From Paraphysomonas bandaiensis (lineage: Eukaryota; Chrysophyceae): a stretch of 64,000 nucleotides of DNA. How positions within the stretch are numbered: position 1 is the first letter of the stretch; every line of letters starts with the position of its first letter. The notes beneath the pieces are model-generated. The model was not told the origin of the DNA. It saw nothing but the letters and a program-made list of their open reading frames with translations, and did not search any database. Positions 13,001 through 24,692 of this stretch are shown one piece after another. A program made the position numbers and the translations under genes. Location of the stretch: contig CBFFRP010000280.1 in assembly GCA_965644295.1 (NCBI GenBank), positions 124,001-188,000 on the forward strand. Reading direction: 5' to 3'.

Positions 13001-13362
13001 TGCTCATGATGCTGATTGATAATTTGAAGACGCTCAAAATTATTCAGCTCAAATACTAAAACTGTTCCTGATACCAATCCGACAGCAATATATCTGAAAC
13101 AAGGACTGAACTTGAGTTGAAAGACTTTAACGTGAAGGCTTCTATCGTTAGCTGGAGGACTCACTTTTCTTTCCATAACAGACTTCAGTCTATCCTCCAC
13201 TTCATATATGCGATAAAACAAGATCGAACCAACTCCTGTTCCAACCGCCACGATGTGGTTAGCTGTGTCCATGCAGCTAGGCTCATCTGTGGGGTGATTT
13301 GGATAAGGTGTATGTGTATTGACCGGTAAAGGGGAAAACACTATACTACCACGATGCAACAT
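7042..13362 (-). CDS. HPS5/TECPR2-like beta-propeller protein with a PDZ domain
   Basis: Three exons on the minus strand, 13362-10417, 10367-9940 and 9886-7042, joined through introns of 49 and 53 nt, encode about 2070 residues. Residues about 30-400 form WD40-type propeller blades; VTALCWSVDSRKLFSG and the later segment YKQSVLVLHGQSGLMVDHLTL resemble the propellers of HPS5 and TECPR2. HPS5 is part of the BLOC-2 complex for lysosome-related organelles; TECPR2 acts in ER exit and autophagy. A long acidic Ser-rich region follows. A PDZ domain sits at about residues 890-990, with the carboxylate-binding loop GLGLNL, then IEIGDVLIAINGHK and SDEALEILKSF; the first intron interrupts its last strand. 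The remaining 1000 residues are mostly helical with acidic low-complexity stretches and have no family I recognise. The protein is much longer than human HPS5. A PDZ domain is not a usual part of either family, so the exact orthology is uncertain. Confidence 0.68.
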
Positions 13363-14822
13363 CCTGCGCCCAATATCAGCTACTCATTTCTAGATAGATA
13401 AGGGGCGAGGAGTAGACAGGAGTGTCTCGAAGTGATCTTATATAAAGTCATGTAATATAATTCCACGTCAGACATGTATGTATATATATCCCCATTGGCA
13501 GTCCTCCACAGCAGTGTACGTACACACAGTGAAGTAGAAAATGAAGTGGAAGGCGCCCCATATTGAATTTTTGAACAGAATAAAATTGTTGGTTTTCGAC
13601 CGCACTCGAGTACATAAAACTCGTAAACCCCAATTTTGAGTCTTTCACCCAACGCTCTTTGTGGGAAAACAGCACAGCAGAATGTCAATCACGCAAAAAA
13701 TCACCATTTTTTTCTTTTTTTGTGAAATGATAGTAAAAAAACAGAATACAACAACAAAAAACTGGAGATTTTTTTGCCTCTTCAACACACATATATTTTC
13801 CGTATGCTATTCCCACAAAACAGAATCCATGAAGCAACTGCAAGGTGGTCAAGGCTCAATTGATATCCACAGCCCAAACTATCATAAACTGTACAAGGAA
13901 TGAATGTAATGAAAGCTAAGTGTAAACGGACAAGTATCAAGAAGACTATACTGACTGAAGCAATGCATGAGAATGTTGAAGAGAGTAAATACCATCCTTC
14001 AAAGGACGAAAAACAACAGTGGATTCAGATGGAGCGAAAAATATATGACAGCTATTCATGTTCAAGTGTGGGAGAAGTGGTTTGAAACTAATTGTGGAAG
14101 GGATATATATAAAGAAGATGGTAAACATTGAGATACTTCAATTACTTTGGAAGATTCCGCTATCATGCCAATCATAGAAAATGATATTCTATCTCTCTAC
14201 TGTATTTATCTCTCTTTCAAATCAGATCATACGCTTGTACCTCATTTATTGCTGTCACGAATATGTATGAGTTCGGTGTTTATGTTAAGAACTTATATAT
14301 GTGAGTATACAAGAATATCACGCAGGCAGATATGTGTATTAAATACTTCCATTACGTTTTACGTTATGAACTCCCACGTTACATATTAGCTTATTTAGTG
14401 CTAGCTATTTTCTATTGTATAGTATAAAAACTGGGGACTCAATTATTCAATAATTTGTTTAATTTTGTCGCATTTAATATCGCATATGGAATATAGAGTA
14501 ATTGCATCCATTTGTCAATAGTGTCTTTTTGACTTTTGAGTAATATATATCCCTATGAGAAGCTTTTGAAGTAGCCTAAAGAACAATATACAATATTAAG
14601 CTGATTTGTATTATACAAATACAAAAGCATTAAGAAGCATGGTTCGACTTAGTAGATCAGAATTAGTAGATTAAAATTGGCACAACTGTAAACCTGCGAG
14701 TCGACAACCATAATTTTATTTCATATGCTATTATTTTATTCTGTACATTGTTTACAACAGTACACAAAGTCCGTAATAAAGTATTGTCATTCGTAGCTAC
14801 TTTACTTTTCATGAACAATGCA
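13363..14822. other. AT-rich intergenic region
   Basis: The short reading frames here have no domain or composition I can support as genes. A GTGTACGTACAC palindrome next to ACAGCAG at about 13508-13527 lies about 150 bases upstream of the HPS5/TECPR2-like start codon and fits the recurring promoter pattern. Confidence 0.45.
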
Positions 14823-17363
14823 TTAAGTGAGTGGCGTAGATACTAACCCCTGAGCTAACGATCGTTGGATATTAAAGTTCTTAGATTCTTTGCTTTGCAC
14901 TCTTTTAGGAGGGCTGATGCCATTGTCATCGTTCCCATTAGTTTCTGATGCCTTTCCCACAGCAGTATGGAGAGATATACCTTCCACTTGGCATATTATT
15001 CTCTACAGAGTAGCCATTTAGCCGAAAACAGTATGAATTGTGCAGATGATACGAAATGACAATATGAACTAACATGAAGAGCATACACAGTTTGCAACGA
15101 CATGAGTGTACATAACACGAGTTACACCTCCAATATAGTAGCCACGCGGGTATGTAGATCTCCTTCAGACACAGGATTTGATTCCGCGAGATTATTTCCG
15201 AGCGACAAAGAAAGATACATCTATAAATAAAGTGTTAGGTCATATCTGATAACGAAGTACTTCCTTTACCAATGATGCTATAAACCCACCGGTCCCTTCA
15301 TCACAAAACTTTCTAAGCGATAATATAAGCCATCACATGCGGAATAATATGCGAAATGCAACGTACCTCACGTGCTGTGCAATCCGCCTGACAACATTAT
15401 CGCTGGTAAGAGCCGGAAATATTCGATACACTCGACAGAAGTGGTAAAATCCGCCACCTAGCACAAGTTCTCCTCTATCACGATTACGCTTTCCTCCATT
15501 GGCGGCTAGAGAGAAGTAAACGACGCATAAATTATGTTAGACGTTACACTATCGCGGGAATGTGCTAACTACGAAGTTACCTGTACGAGACGGCCACATC
15601 CTTCCTGATGGTCCAACAATAGTGCTTTCCTTGTCGGTAGAAGCAGCAAGATAATTCTTTGATCGTCTGTAAGCACGAGAAAGAAAGACTTGCCGTGGCG
15701 ACAGCTTCATAAACTGCAGACGAAATGTCAGAGAATCAAATGATAAAATAGTAACAGTAACACGATGTGTGCACAGTGATGATGGAAGGCGTGACACATA
15801 TAACGGAACTTACTATTTTTTGATCACTAATTCGATCGAATATCCTTGACAACTCTAGATAGGCCTCCGTATCCTAACCAAACATCAAACAATCATATCT
15901 TACTATCATCAAAAAAACGACAAAAAATGCTATGCGCTATAGTGCAGCTATCAGGTAGATATATGAGGAAATATGGATGCTTACGTGTAAAAGCTGAGAC
16001 GATAGACAGAACCGTAGTAACTTCTCCAACCAAGCTTTTTCAGTGTCCTCATCTACCATTCCTTTTTCTTCGTCCTGATACTTGAATGACGAAGCAAGTA
16101 TCATACATCCAACGAAGTCATTCAAGTAAAGCCTGTAAATATATCACAAAAAACTCCAAGTTGTACGGCTAGGTACCGGTTGCTGAGCTTGGACTGTCCA
16201 CGTAAGCTGTCACGCGCAGCTTTGTCAAAGCAATTCGCCGCAGCTTGTAGGGTTAGCCTATTATCCATTATATAAACACACACCAGAATTCAGTGGCGCA
16301 AAATACAAGGCATGCTACCGCACCTATCATCAATAATATTCAAAATTAAACACATCGATATGAACTTCTTCTTCCCAATCCAATGATGAAGTGGTTCGTC
16401 CTCCTGCTGTTCCTGGACTACCATTCTGCTGTCCTTAGACCCTATATCTAATCGAAGTAAAGAGAGTCGATATATTTGAGTGAAGAGTGCATCACTCATG
16501 GATTCCATATCTCCAGTAAGCCCAATAAAACCAAAGTTAGTATAGGAAGTGTGATGTTCCCTAGATTCATTTGGCTTCCGGATTTGGGACATAGGTGTAT
16601 CCGTTGATTCATTGGACTCTGGTGGAGGTAGAATCTGCTCTTTAACAGACTTGCTGGCATTAATTAAGGCTTGTTCTTGTTTAACATCGAAAGGTACAGC
16701 ATTTAGTGAAGCCCGCCGAGCCAATTTAGAAATACTGTTTTTCTCAACTGGCTCACCATCCAATAGCTTGGACAATGTTGACGATAGTTTAAGTAAATAT
16801 ATCTGCATAAAGATGATACCACCGTCAGAAACAGTTGTGCACATGAAATCTCAGCACCTTATCAGACTCGTCTATTTCATCACTACTTTTGTGCACATAT
16901 ATATTGGCACTTTTAATCAGAAGAGAGCCATAGTGTTTAATACTTTTCTCTCTATCAATGTATCCTTCCAGCAAACGACTCTATATTTTACGTGTTAGTA
17001 AACCGACAGGATGGGTGTAAATACCATAACCTTTTCCTCTAACTTGGATGTTAGGTCAGCTATAACTCGATCTTTTTCTGTACGCAAGTGCTGCATATCT
17101 AACAATGTCTGATCGACCACAGTTTGCATATTTCTCATATCATAATTGCTATCATCATCAAATGTTTTTATTGATATATCATCTGAAGTATATCGATGAG
17201 ATCTTGTTCTTTCTGCTTGTAATAATGACATATCAAAGTCAACGTCACTTCGAATAGATTCAACAGAACGCATGTTTGCTTTGGGATGTTTGGCTAACAG
17301 ATCCAAGAGAGCCTTCTCCTTCTTTCGCAACACATCCCCCATACGATCCTTTGAATCAGTCAT
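14823..17363 (-). CDS. Unrecognised 11-exon gene, about 608 residues
   Basis: I reconstructed this gene by eye from splice signals and frame. Exons: 17363-17025, 16980-16858, 16802-16324, 16257-16177, 16132-15985, 15873-15814, 15713-15581, 15505-15367, 15312-15261, 15220-15128 and 15002-14823; all phases are consistent. The donor of the first intron could also be six bases upstream. Several introns carry a CTAAC-like branch point before the acceptor. The N-terminal 150 residues are charged and probably coiled coil (DMQHLRTEKDRVIADLTSKL). A basic Ser region follows (SKLARRASLNAVPFDVKQEQ), then a mostly helical body with NRLYLNDFVGCMILASSFKY and GGGFYHFCRVYRIFPAL. I recognise no catalytic motif and no family. 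The body could be a helical-repeat scaffold. The consistent phase over ten junctions makes the gene itself credible. Confidence 0.7.
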
Positions 17364-18640
17364 ACTGTTAGAGAATTATTAAGGAGGAAGAGTCTGAAAT
17401 ATATCACACTATGTTCAAATTATGGAGTTGAATACTATCTTCAGCACCGTGTATGTGTATGTATGTGTACGGCAACGCACATACATACTGGACTCTGTAC
17501 TCCTCTACATGATTAATACCAGTGTACTACTATATACTGGAGTACGTATTTCGTTGTATTTCATACTGTATATAGAGCAGTGCTGATATGTGCATATGTA
17601 CAGTACATGCATATCTAGATATCATAGTGGTCATATATATGCCACAGCCACGCACACTGCATCATGATATGATCGACTAACTGACTCTGAGTTGCGCTCC
17701 TCTGCTGTCTTATCTTAAAAGAAATGTGACTTATTGAGATTGTATGATGGTGTTAGTGTTAAAGACTGCACACTTAGATTACACTTGAGCTGACTATGGA
17801 ATACAACCGCTATAAACGTATGTATGGGAACGTCTACTGGTACACTGTCAGAGAGGAGTCCATCCTCTCCTCTGATTTCATTCTTAGTACTCTTCCTGTA
17901 AAATATGGCACAATTAGCAACATCAGGCTGTAACCTCATTGCGTTACTATGCGGTATCGGCTATTAGGTACCCTCTGCGGGATTGAGACACCAGGACACG
18001 GGCACATAACGCGAGTACATCTTTATCGAAACTGATGGGCTTTCCTGTTGGTTGCCCAATTGGCGAGCTTGTAGGTTTACCCTATGTCCGCTCTACTGCT
18101 CTAAAGATACAGTAACTGTCGAACCAGTGCAACTACATATTTAATGATTACGCTAGCTGCGATATACGTTGTCTTTCGTGCGATTATGTAATTCCGGTTA
18201 ATTATTAATATATTGTGAATAATTGACGCTTTCTATGTTATACTACTTTACATATGCCGTAGCAGAGGGTGCATTGTATCTAGCCGATCAAATATAATAT
18301 AAATGCCAACCATGGTAGTCTATTTGTCTATTTGTAAGTGTGTTTATATTGAGATCACTCGGTCCATTTGGTACTTTGGTGTACGCTATATGGTGCATTG
18401 GTTATTACTTCAAGTTCTTTAGCAATGATCGACAGGCTTCATCACCGGACCTAAACAGGTCCCACAAAGTAGACACCTATCATATTTAATATGTATAACG
18501 TATCATTGGTTATATTGAAAGTCTTATTATTTAGCAATAGGCGTTAAAAACCTGCACCAATATAGTGGCTAGTTGAATGCTAGACATACTATTTAGACCT
18601 CTACCCGTAACTAATCAGTACAAATTCTATTATCCTACTA
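17364..18640. other. Intergenic region with upstream GTAC cluster
   Basis: Bases about 17455-17610 are rich in GTAC and GTATAC motifs and end 90-250 bases upstream of the minus-strand start codon at 17363. The rest is AT-rich without a gene I can support. Confidence 0.4.
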
Positions 18641-19580
18641 TTTAGCGCTACAGAAGCTGCTTGTGCGTCGCCGCAAGCACCAAGGTGCGACCACTTCCGT
18701 TCTTGATGTTGATTGCGAGGTTCGCCATGATCATGTATCCTAGGACTCACTGGCGCGTGTTATCAGGAGGTCTCCCCTTGGGATGAGATTCCACCAGGCT
18801 CTGAGGAACAGGGTTCTATATTAAGGTCCTGAGTGCTAGATGTGCGTGATGAGAGGTGGGTGGTGAGGTGGAATGTGGCGTTGTCTCAGTGCACCGTTTG
18901 GGCCTCAGGCATAGGTAGAGTTGCCGGAGACGGCATCGTTGTCGAGGGCCTGAAGGTTTCATGCGGGACGGTGATACGTTCCTGTGTGTATGAGTGGTGG
19001 AGTTCGTGTGTACGGTGGGCGGTGGTCCAGTCTCGGGTCGCCTGCAGAATCCTAGTAATCGTAGCACCCTTGGGCGTTTTCATTGCTGTCTACGTTTTTG
19101 ACGCGGTCGCGGGAGTAGCCTAGGGGGTCCTTTGTGTAGGGTAATATACCGTCGACTTCGATCTTGGATCATGAGCTTTGCTGCAGCAAAAAGCGGGAGA
19201 AGCAGACTGATGACCGCTGCTTCAAGGTTGAGGTGTCAGGGACGCATGGGTGTGATCTCCAAAAACCATCTCGAGTTGTGCAGTGGTGATGGTGGCTGTC
19301 CAGAATCTCTCCATCTGCGGGAAGGGTGGGCTCCAGGCCCTGCTGAAGAGCCGTTGGTGGTCCAGTGGGATAGATCCTGATCTCTCAGTACCGCTTGAAG
19401 CGCGTTTTTGTGGGTTTGAAAGGCAGTCTCCCGTATCTGAGTGATGTTGTCATTTGTGCAGTCTAGACACATGTGTTTGAGTGAGGCTTTGACCAGGTCG
19501 AGACCTTGTTTGGTTTTAGCCCGGTTTCTCCCTATATGCTGCATTGAGCACTCTCTGGCGTAGGTGTGAACTATCTTTAT
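18640..19580 (-). repeat. GC-rich dispersed element, copy A (decayed coding remnant)
   Basis: This block is visibly more GC-rich than its surroundings and, on the minus strand, encodes pieces of a protein also present at 36960-37640 on the plus strand. Shared segments include HMCLDCT, ITQIRETAFQTHKNAL, an AAKLMIQDRS-like stretch followed by PPRLLPRPR, and a Pro/Arg-rich tail containing RLRQLYL. Frames shift between the pieces, so this copy is not functional. The other copy starts CSDCGFRLDFLKHMCLDC, a Cys/His cluster like those ending some non-LTR retrotransposon proteins. The two-copy relationship is seen directly; the retroelement origin is only a suggestion. Confidence 0.6.
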
Positions 19581-20399
19581 TCTTTGATGGACTTGTGCCA
19601 GTTTGTATGTCCAATATCATTGGTTACATTAATATTATTCTCTCTTTCTAGACTATCGGTTCGCTAAAATGTTAATATTTAAATCGTTTGGTCTATTCGG
19701 TGGTTTGTCACCATAAAAGATCAAAGCGTAGGATGTAAGATGTGCATGGTCAAATATATGATATATGTTGGCTATTGCTTCCATAGGTATCTCCCTCACC
19801 AACTATTAATTTATCATTTATCTGCTTTTGCTATTAGCTATATCTAGTTGTGGCTGGATACAAGCTTGAGTACTCTTATAGTTTTGATAAGCTTGAGCAC
19901 TCACTGCTACTTATTCATGACTAGAGATTCATGGCATCAGTCGTAATGTGGGTACCACCTGCACCGACACCAGCTTCCTCCTCAATATTTCACCATTATC
20001 AGTTGAGTTGCACACACTTTTACACCCTCCCCTAATTCATTTGTGATAACTTTCAACGTCCACCTCAGAAGGAGCAATGGAACTCTCCAATTCAGACTTA
20101 TTCCTTTTAAACAATTATTAGCTTATCATAATCATAGACTAGCACTACAATCCTGTAAGGGAGCAACAAAGGAATTGTAAAATATATCATTATTACTTCA
20201 AATATTCTTCCAGACAACTTAGCTAAAATTCAGATATCATTTCTTCTCTTTTTCCCTCGTATTCGGCCCTAGACTGATGATCACAGTCTAGAGCATCTTC
20301 TAATTGAGACTTGTCAGAGAGACTGCGTGCACTGGTCGGACGACTGGTAGTTGTTTGTTGGTTATAATTCAGAGAGTGCCATTCGGAGAGTCCAAATAT

Positions 20400-22310
20400 G
20401 CACCGCAGCAAGGAGTGTATGAAGACTGCGAGTGATCCAGCACACCAATGGGTCCTAAATGAACAACAGATGTTTTGCGAAACACCACTGGTGTTCGACG
20501 GTGATGCCCTTTATCAACTATAATATGCACAACCCCGATGCCATCGCTTGGGTGAACTGTTTCATCAATTTCGGATGCGTGGCAGAAATTAACCACCAGA
20601 AGTTCGCTTTGATTTTTTTCCACCACGAGAGTTGCTTCACCAGCATAACAACATAGACAGTCATTCCTTCCCACACAGGGCATGTGCACATATAAAGAAA
20701 ACATAATTTTACGTATATATATAGCGATCGTACAATGGAAGAATTAGACGAGAACAATGGCTGGGCGGATACTGTACCTGGATGCTATCGAACATTACCT
20801 TATGATATTTATTTGTGTCGAAGGCCTACCAAAGAATTAACTTTTGTTGTTGTCAGAGATCATGACACAATCGGAAGTGCTGTTATTGACGGATCTCTAA
20901 CACACGAATCAAATTATCTATTAGAGGAACCTGACCAAAAGTTTTCTCTACATTGTCTAAGCTCTTTATTCGAATATATTGACGCCACTGCAGAACTGAG
21001 ACATTCTGAAATTACTTGGCTTTCTTTGACACGCAAGATAAACAGCTGGAGATGCGAGAGTCACAACCCCTGTGCGTACATATGATATTAATTGTTGCAG
21101 CAACTGAAACACAACATCTTGGGGTAACTCTTTATCAACAGATAATCTTGGGACATCAAATGGATCAAAGGTGCCTCGTTGCTTAATGATATCAAAAAAG
21201 GCTGCAAATATTTAATGTCCTCTTCGGTAACTGTCGCTGGATCAAATCGAGTAATTCTGAATATTCAACATCCCCTTGTCTGAGAGCATGCATTGCTCGG
21301 ACCCACCCTGCCGTGAGAACATGCAAACTTTGGAATTCCTTTTGAACCACTTCTGAATCAAGCGAGAGAGGTTCTATACCCTTCAATAATGGACAGAGTT
21401 TGGATAACATATTGGGTCTTGCTTGGAAGAAACGAAGATAGTGCTCAGGGGTTCCAAATCCATTGACCGACTTTTGCGTAAGTTTGGTGGTATTGAGCGT
21501 TTCGTGAACAAATTTTCCGATCGTCCTGTCCAAGTAAGCCTCGTCTTCTGGCCGAAGCTTTACACAAGGAACCAGCGTGTTGTCACTGCCGCTAAGAAAA
21601 ACAGCAGAGCGAAAACCAGTAATACATGCCAAAATATCAGGCCAATCAGTATCATTCTTATATGCACGTGTGCTTCATCAATAAATAATGCAAGTACACA
21701 CTTTAGTTCTTCTGCGCGTGAAAGTATTGGGCCAATTTCGAAGTCAATGCTAAGATCTGGAAGAGTACCCTGTGCTCGATCATTGAGCAATTGTACGAGA
21801 CTGTGACGCAACGCTGATTTGTGATGAATAGATGCGTCGATATATATTGATGCTACATCAGGTAGCAACTGGCCGACCACTAAGCAGAAAGTTTGCATCA
21901 TAACTGACTTCCCTATCCCACGTGGGCCAATAAAAAAAATGACCACTATAGTTTGATGCACCACTCGATGTTGGTTCAATGGCACTTGACCGTTTTGAGT
22001 ATACTCATTTCGAAAATGCTACGGTAAGCAGAGTGAATAGTCGATAGCTATCCATTGAACATAAAATCAGAATTCAACCACAAAGGATGGGATTTATCCA
22101 GTGTTTCAACATGGCGTATTAAATCAACCGCAGGGTCAACAAATTTTTCGTCGTCCTCTTCCTTCATTGCAGCATCGACAGATCTTTGAATACTTAGTGG
22201 AAGATCAAATGAATCCAAAGAAAGTCGTCCACAAAACAGAGTTTGCTGAGCTCACCTTGGAGTTGAGATGTTCGGGAAATAATTGCGACCGATAGTCATG
22301 GAATTATTTA
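20400..22310 (-). pseudogene. Crinkler/RHS-type NTPase-nuclease gene, broken
   Basis: On the minus strand a P-loop NTPase domain is recognisable: Walker A GPRGIGKS near 21930 and Walker B LFIDEAH near 21670, flanked by segments typical of Crinkler/RHS-type proteins. Further down the strand come pieces matching the winged-helix linker (RTGVVTLASPAVYLA) and the end of a nuclease domain (VVNFCHASEIDETVHPSDG at about 20590-20550). These pieces lie in different frames with stops between them around 21190, 20990 and 20700, and I found no set of introns that reconciles them, so I call it a pseudogene. Family members combine an NTPase with a restriction-endonuclease-like domain and have been proposed to derive from selfish elements; some are secreted effectors. 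No signal peptide or LFLAK-type leader is visible here. Confidence 0.6.
20735..21085 (+). other. Possible small plus-strand reading frame opposite the Crinkler-like pseudogene
   Basis: An ATG-initiated frame of 116 codons begins just after a TATATATATA stretch on the strand opposite the pseudogene. I recognise no domain. It overlaps the decayed region antisense and may be chance. It is recorded because it starts with a clean ATG and a plausible AT-rich promoter. Confidence 0.15.
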
Positions 22311-22593
22311 TTTTCCACAGACGGTTTCTCTTCATCACGGTCAGACTTGTCATTGATATATATGATAAGTATTCTTGACTTTCAGGAACTGATTTTTGTT
22401 GTTAAATAAGTAGTAAATAAACGATGAAGGAATGAATCTATGGGTTCGTTAAAGTACCGACAGAGACTGACTAGACTGACTCCATGATGAAGAATCTTCT
22501 GATTTAGGCTGATTTTGTGATTGAATATAGAAACCCCCATTTTTCATCTCTAGAAAAAGGAAACCCCCTTTTTTTGAGAAATGTGAAGAAGTT

Positions 22594-22690
22594 GTACTGG
22601 ATGTCCTCCTGTACATGTACACCAGGTAGTACATGTACGGCAACAGTACGTGTGATGTACACAGCAGCAGTACACAGCAGAGTGTGTGAT
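22594..22690 (+). promoter_or_regulatory. GTAC-palindrome/CAGCAG cluster upstream of the dsRBD gene
   Basis: Within 100 bases there are two GTACATGTAC palindromes, several further GTAC cores and two CAGCAG motifs, ending about 85 bases before the start codon at 22774. The same vocabulary appears upstream of other genes. Promoter function is inferred. Confidence 0.45.
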
Positions 22691-22773
22691 TCAATCGATG
22701 GTGTCCATCAGTGTAGATACATAGAAGAAACCAGACCACAATTGAACAGTAAGAGTCCATTAAGTTAACAATA

Positions 22774-23320
22774 ATGGCAAAACAAAAGCAGAAGGATAGG
22801 AAAACTATTAAAAAAGGGTATTTTAAGAAGAAATCACTTAAAAAGCCCAACATAGTAAAGAAACCACCTGAAAAGAAATTCGAAATCCAGAGAGGAGGAG
22901 GGAACGATGATGTAGAGAGTAAAGCTATCAATGACTTACATGGATATGTAAAATGGTTAAATAAATATGGTGATGAAAGAGCGAAATTATCAATTGAAAC
23001 GACAAAAGATGCAACGGGATTATGGAACTGCAGGTGCTCTGTGACGATTGGGGATAACGAACATCGATCATTAGGAAAAGGTATTACCTACATACCATAT
23101 CTGTGTTTACTGAAGAAATGTTCTGATTGTGTTCTTGTTAGGATTGAAAACTGATGCCAAAAAGTCCGCATGTGTTGAAATGCTCAGGTAACTGAGCCAC
23201 ATATATACCAGTCTGCTTTCATAGTAATGTGTAATGTTTAGGACACTTTTTCCTGAAATTGATTCGTTAGATGATATTCTTGTAGAAATAAAATCACTTA
23301 AGAGAAAGAATACATCTTAA
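22774..23320 (+). CDS. Small basic protein with a dsRNA-binding-like domain
   Basis: Three exons, 22774-23080, 23142-23187 and 23242-23320, are joined by GT-AG introns of 61 and 54 nt with phases 1 and 2 matched exactly, giving 143 residues. The first 45 residues are Lys-rich. Residues about 53-125 have the layout of a double-stranded RNA-binding domain: a helix (LHGYVKWLNKYG), three strands (KLSIETTKDATGLWNCRCSV), then GLKTDAKKSACVEMLRTLFP, where the Lys-Lys and Ala-rich second helix follows the canonical pattern. The domain only becomes visible after both introns are removed. It may be an RNA-binding or ribosome-associated protein; the mitochondrial ribosome is one possibility, but the Lys-rich leader is not a clear presequence. 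The gene model is firm; the domain assignment is moderate. Confidence 0.65.
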
Positions 23321-24436
23321 ATAGGCTGTGTGGATATCTGAAATCGACGGGTTGCGATGTATATATATGCTCTATTCACCGTTTTGATATTTCGTGTAAA
23401 ATTGAGTTTTTGTTTGGACGTATAATTGCCGAGACTTCTACATTTGATTGTCTCGAGTAAATAGTTCATGTAGCTAAGAACTGATAATACTTAGACTCCT
23501 AATATTTAGAATAACTCCAACTGATGTCCGATATGCATAATCTGTTATTATTGTCGATTAAGGAAAACAAACCATTGATAAGATGTAAGACGAATATCTA
23601 CTGCTTGCAGCAATTAGATTATGTAAAGCACACTATTCGAACAGACAATAAATAGTGACAACCGTCGCAACTTTGCTACATTAATATTCTATGTCCTATA
23701 TCTTAACAGACTTCAGCTAATCAATGACTAAATAAACTTAAACAGGTATGATATTGCACCGTCATCGTATTATCTTATATCATTCTTACTATTACTTTAT
23801 TCTAAATAATTCTAGCAAAATCAAGGTTTGTTGGATTTAAGTTTCAGGTCCTAGTATTAATAGGTGGTTTAAATTTGGGCTCTTGAAGACATTCTGAATT
23901 GCTGCTATATATACCAAGAGAGATGTAAGGTTGTGTTATTGTTGAGAGATTGTAGCAATAAATCAATGATCATCACCAATATTTTACTCTACTAGTAATA
24001 TCTTTAACAGCTACTTCATTTTCAGTTTCATTGTATATGTGACTCCTATTCCTGCTGTTGTAGTTTCGTAGATTGTGCGTTTCATTGTTACACAGAATAC
24101 AGAATACGTCACAGCTACTAGCAATAAACATCAACTAACAACTAATACGTACTTGGGGTAGGTTGTATTTAATACCTAGCTGCAATGGCGACCATGTCCT
24201 ACTCTGTTGTTGGTCTCTCGCTGGAATTGTTGATCTAACAGGTTCTACTTTGATACTGTCTAGTCGTCTCTAGTCAACATCTCATAATTCATGTAATGGA
24301 TGTCAAAGATTTTCAGGACTTTAAAGATTCCGTAAAGTGGCCTGATCACTATTGAGTTCAGTACTCGTCGACTCAATATACAATATACCAAGTGCAGCAG
24401 TAATATAAAGCAGTTTCCGAATAAGAAAATAGTTCA
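23321..24436. other. AT-rich intergenic region
   Basis: About 1.1 kb without a gene I can support, ending at the target-site duplication of the Mutator-like element. Confidence 0.5.
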
Positions 24437-24445
24437 AGTGATTCG

Positions 24446-24530
24446 ATAAGGTTTTTTTGCGGCCCGCCAGGGCCCTCGGCCCTCGCGGGCCCGCGGCCCC
24501 CCGCGGGCCCTCTAAAATTAATTTTTTTCA
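24446..24530 (+). repeat. Left terminal GC-rich inverted repeat of Mutator-like element
   Basis: T-rich start, then a dense GGGCCC/GCGGGCC block that ends at CTCTAAAATTAATTTTTTT. Its complement-oriented partner is at the right end. The block is strikingly GC-rich in an AT-rich region and could fold on itself. Confidence 0.7.
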
Positions 24531-24692
24531 GTTTTTGCCTCCTGAAGATTTTGATTTGTTATATTATTTCAGTTATTGTCTTTTAAAGATTTCGAGTTTT
24601 GAAAAAACTAATGTGATTAGTTTTTAATTTCGACTTTTTGAAAACTTAATACAAATTCATTAATAATTTTGTCATCAAGCAGGCGATTAATA

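Noticed and set aside
13661-14128. Several short frames before the 11-exon gene
   Set aside because: Lys/Phe-rich translations of poly-A/T stretches with no support.
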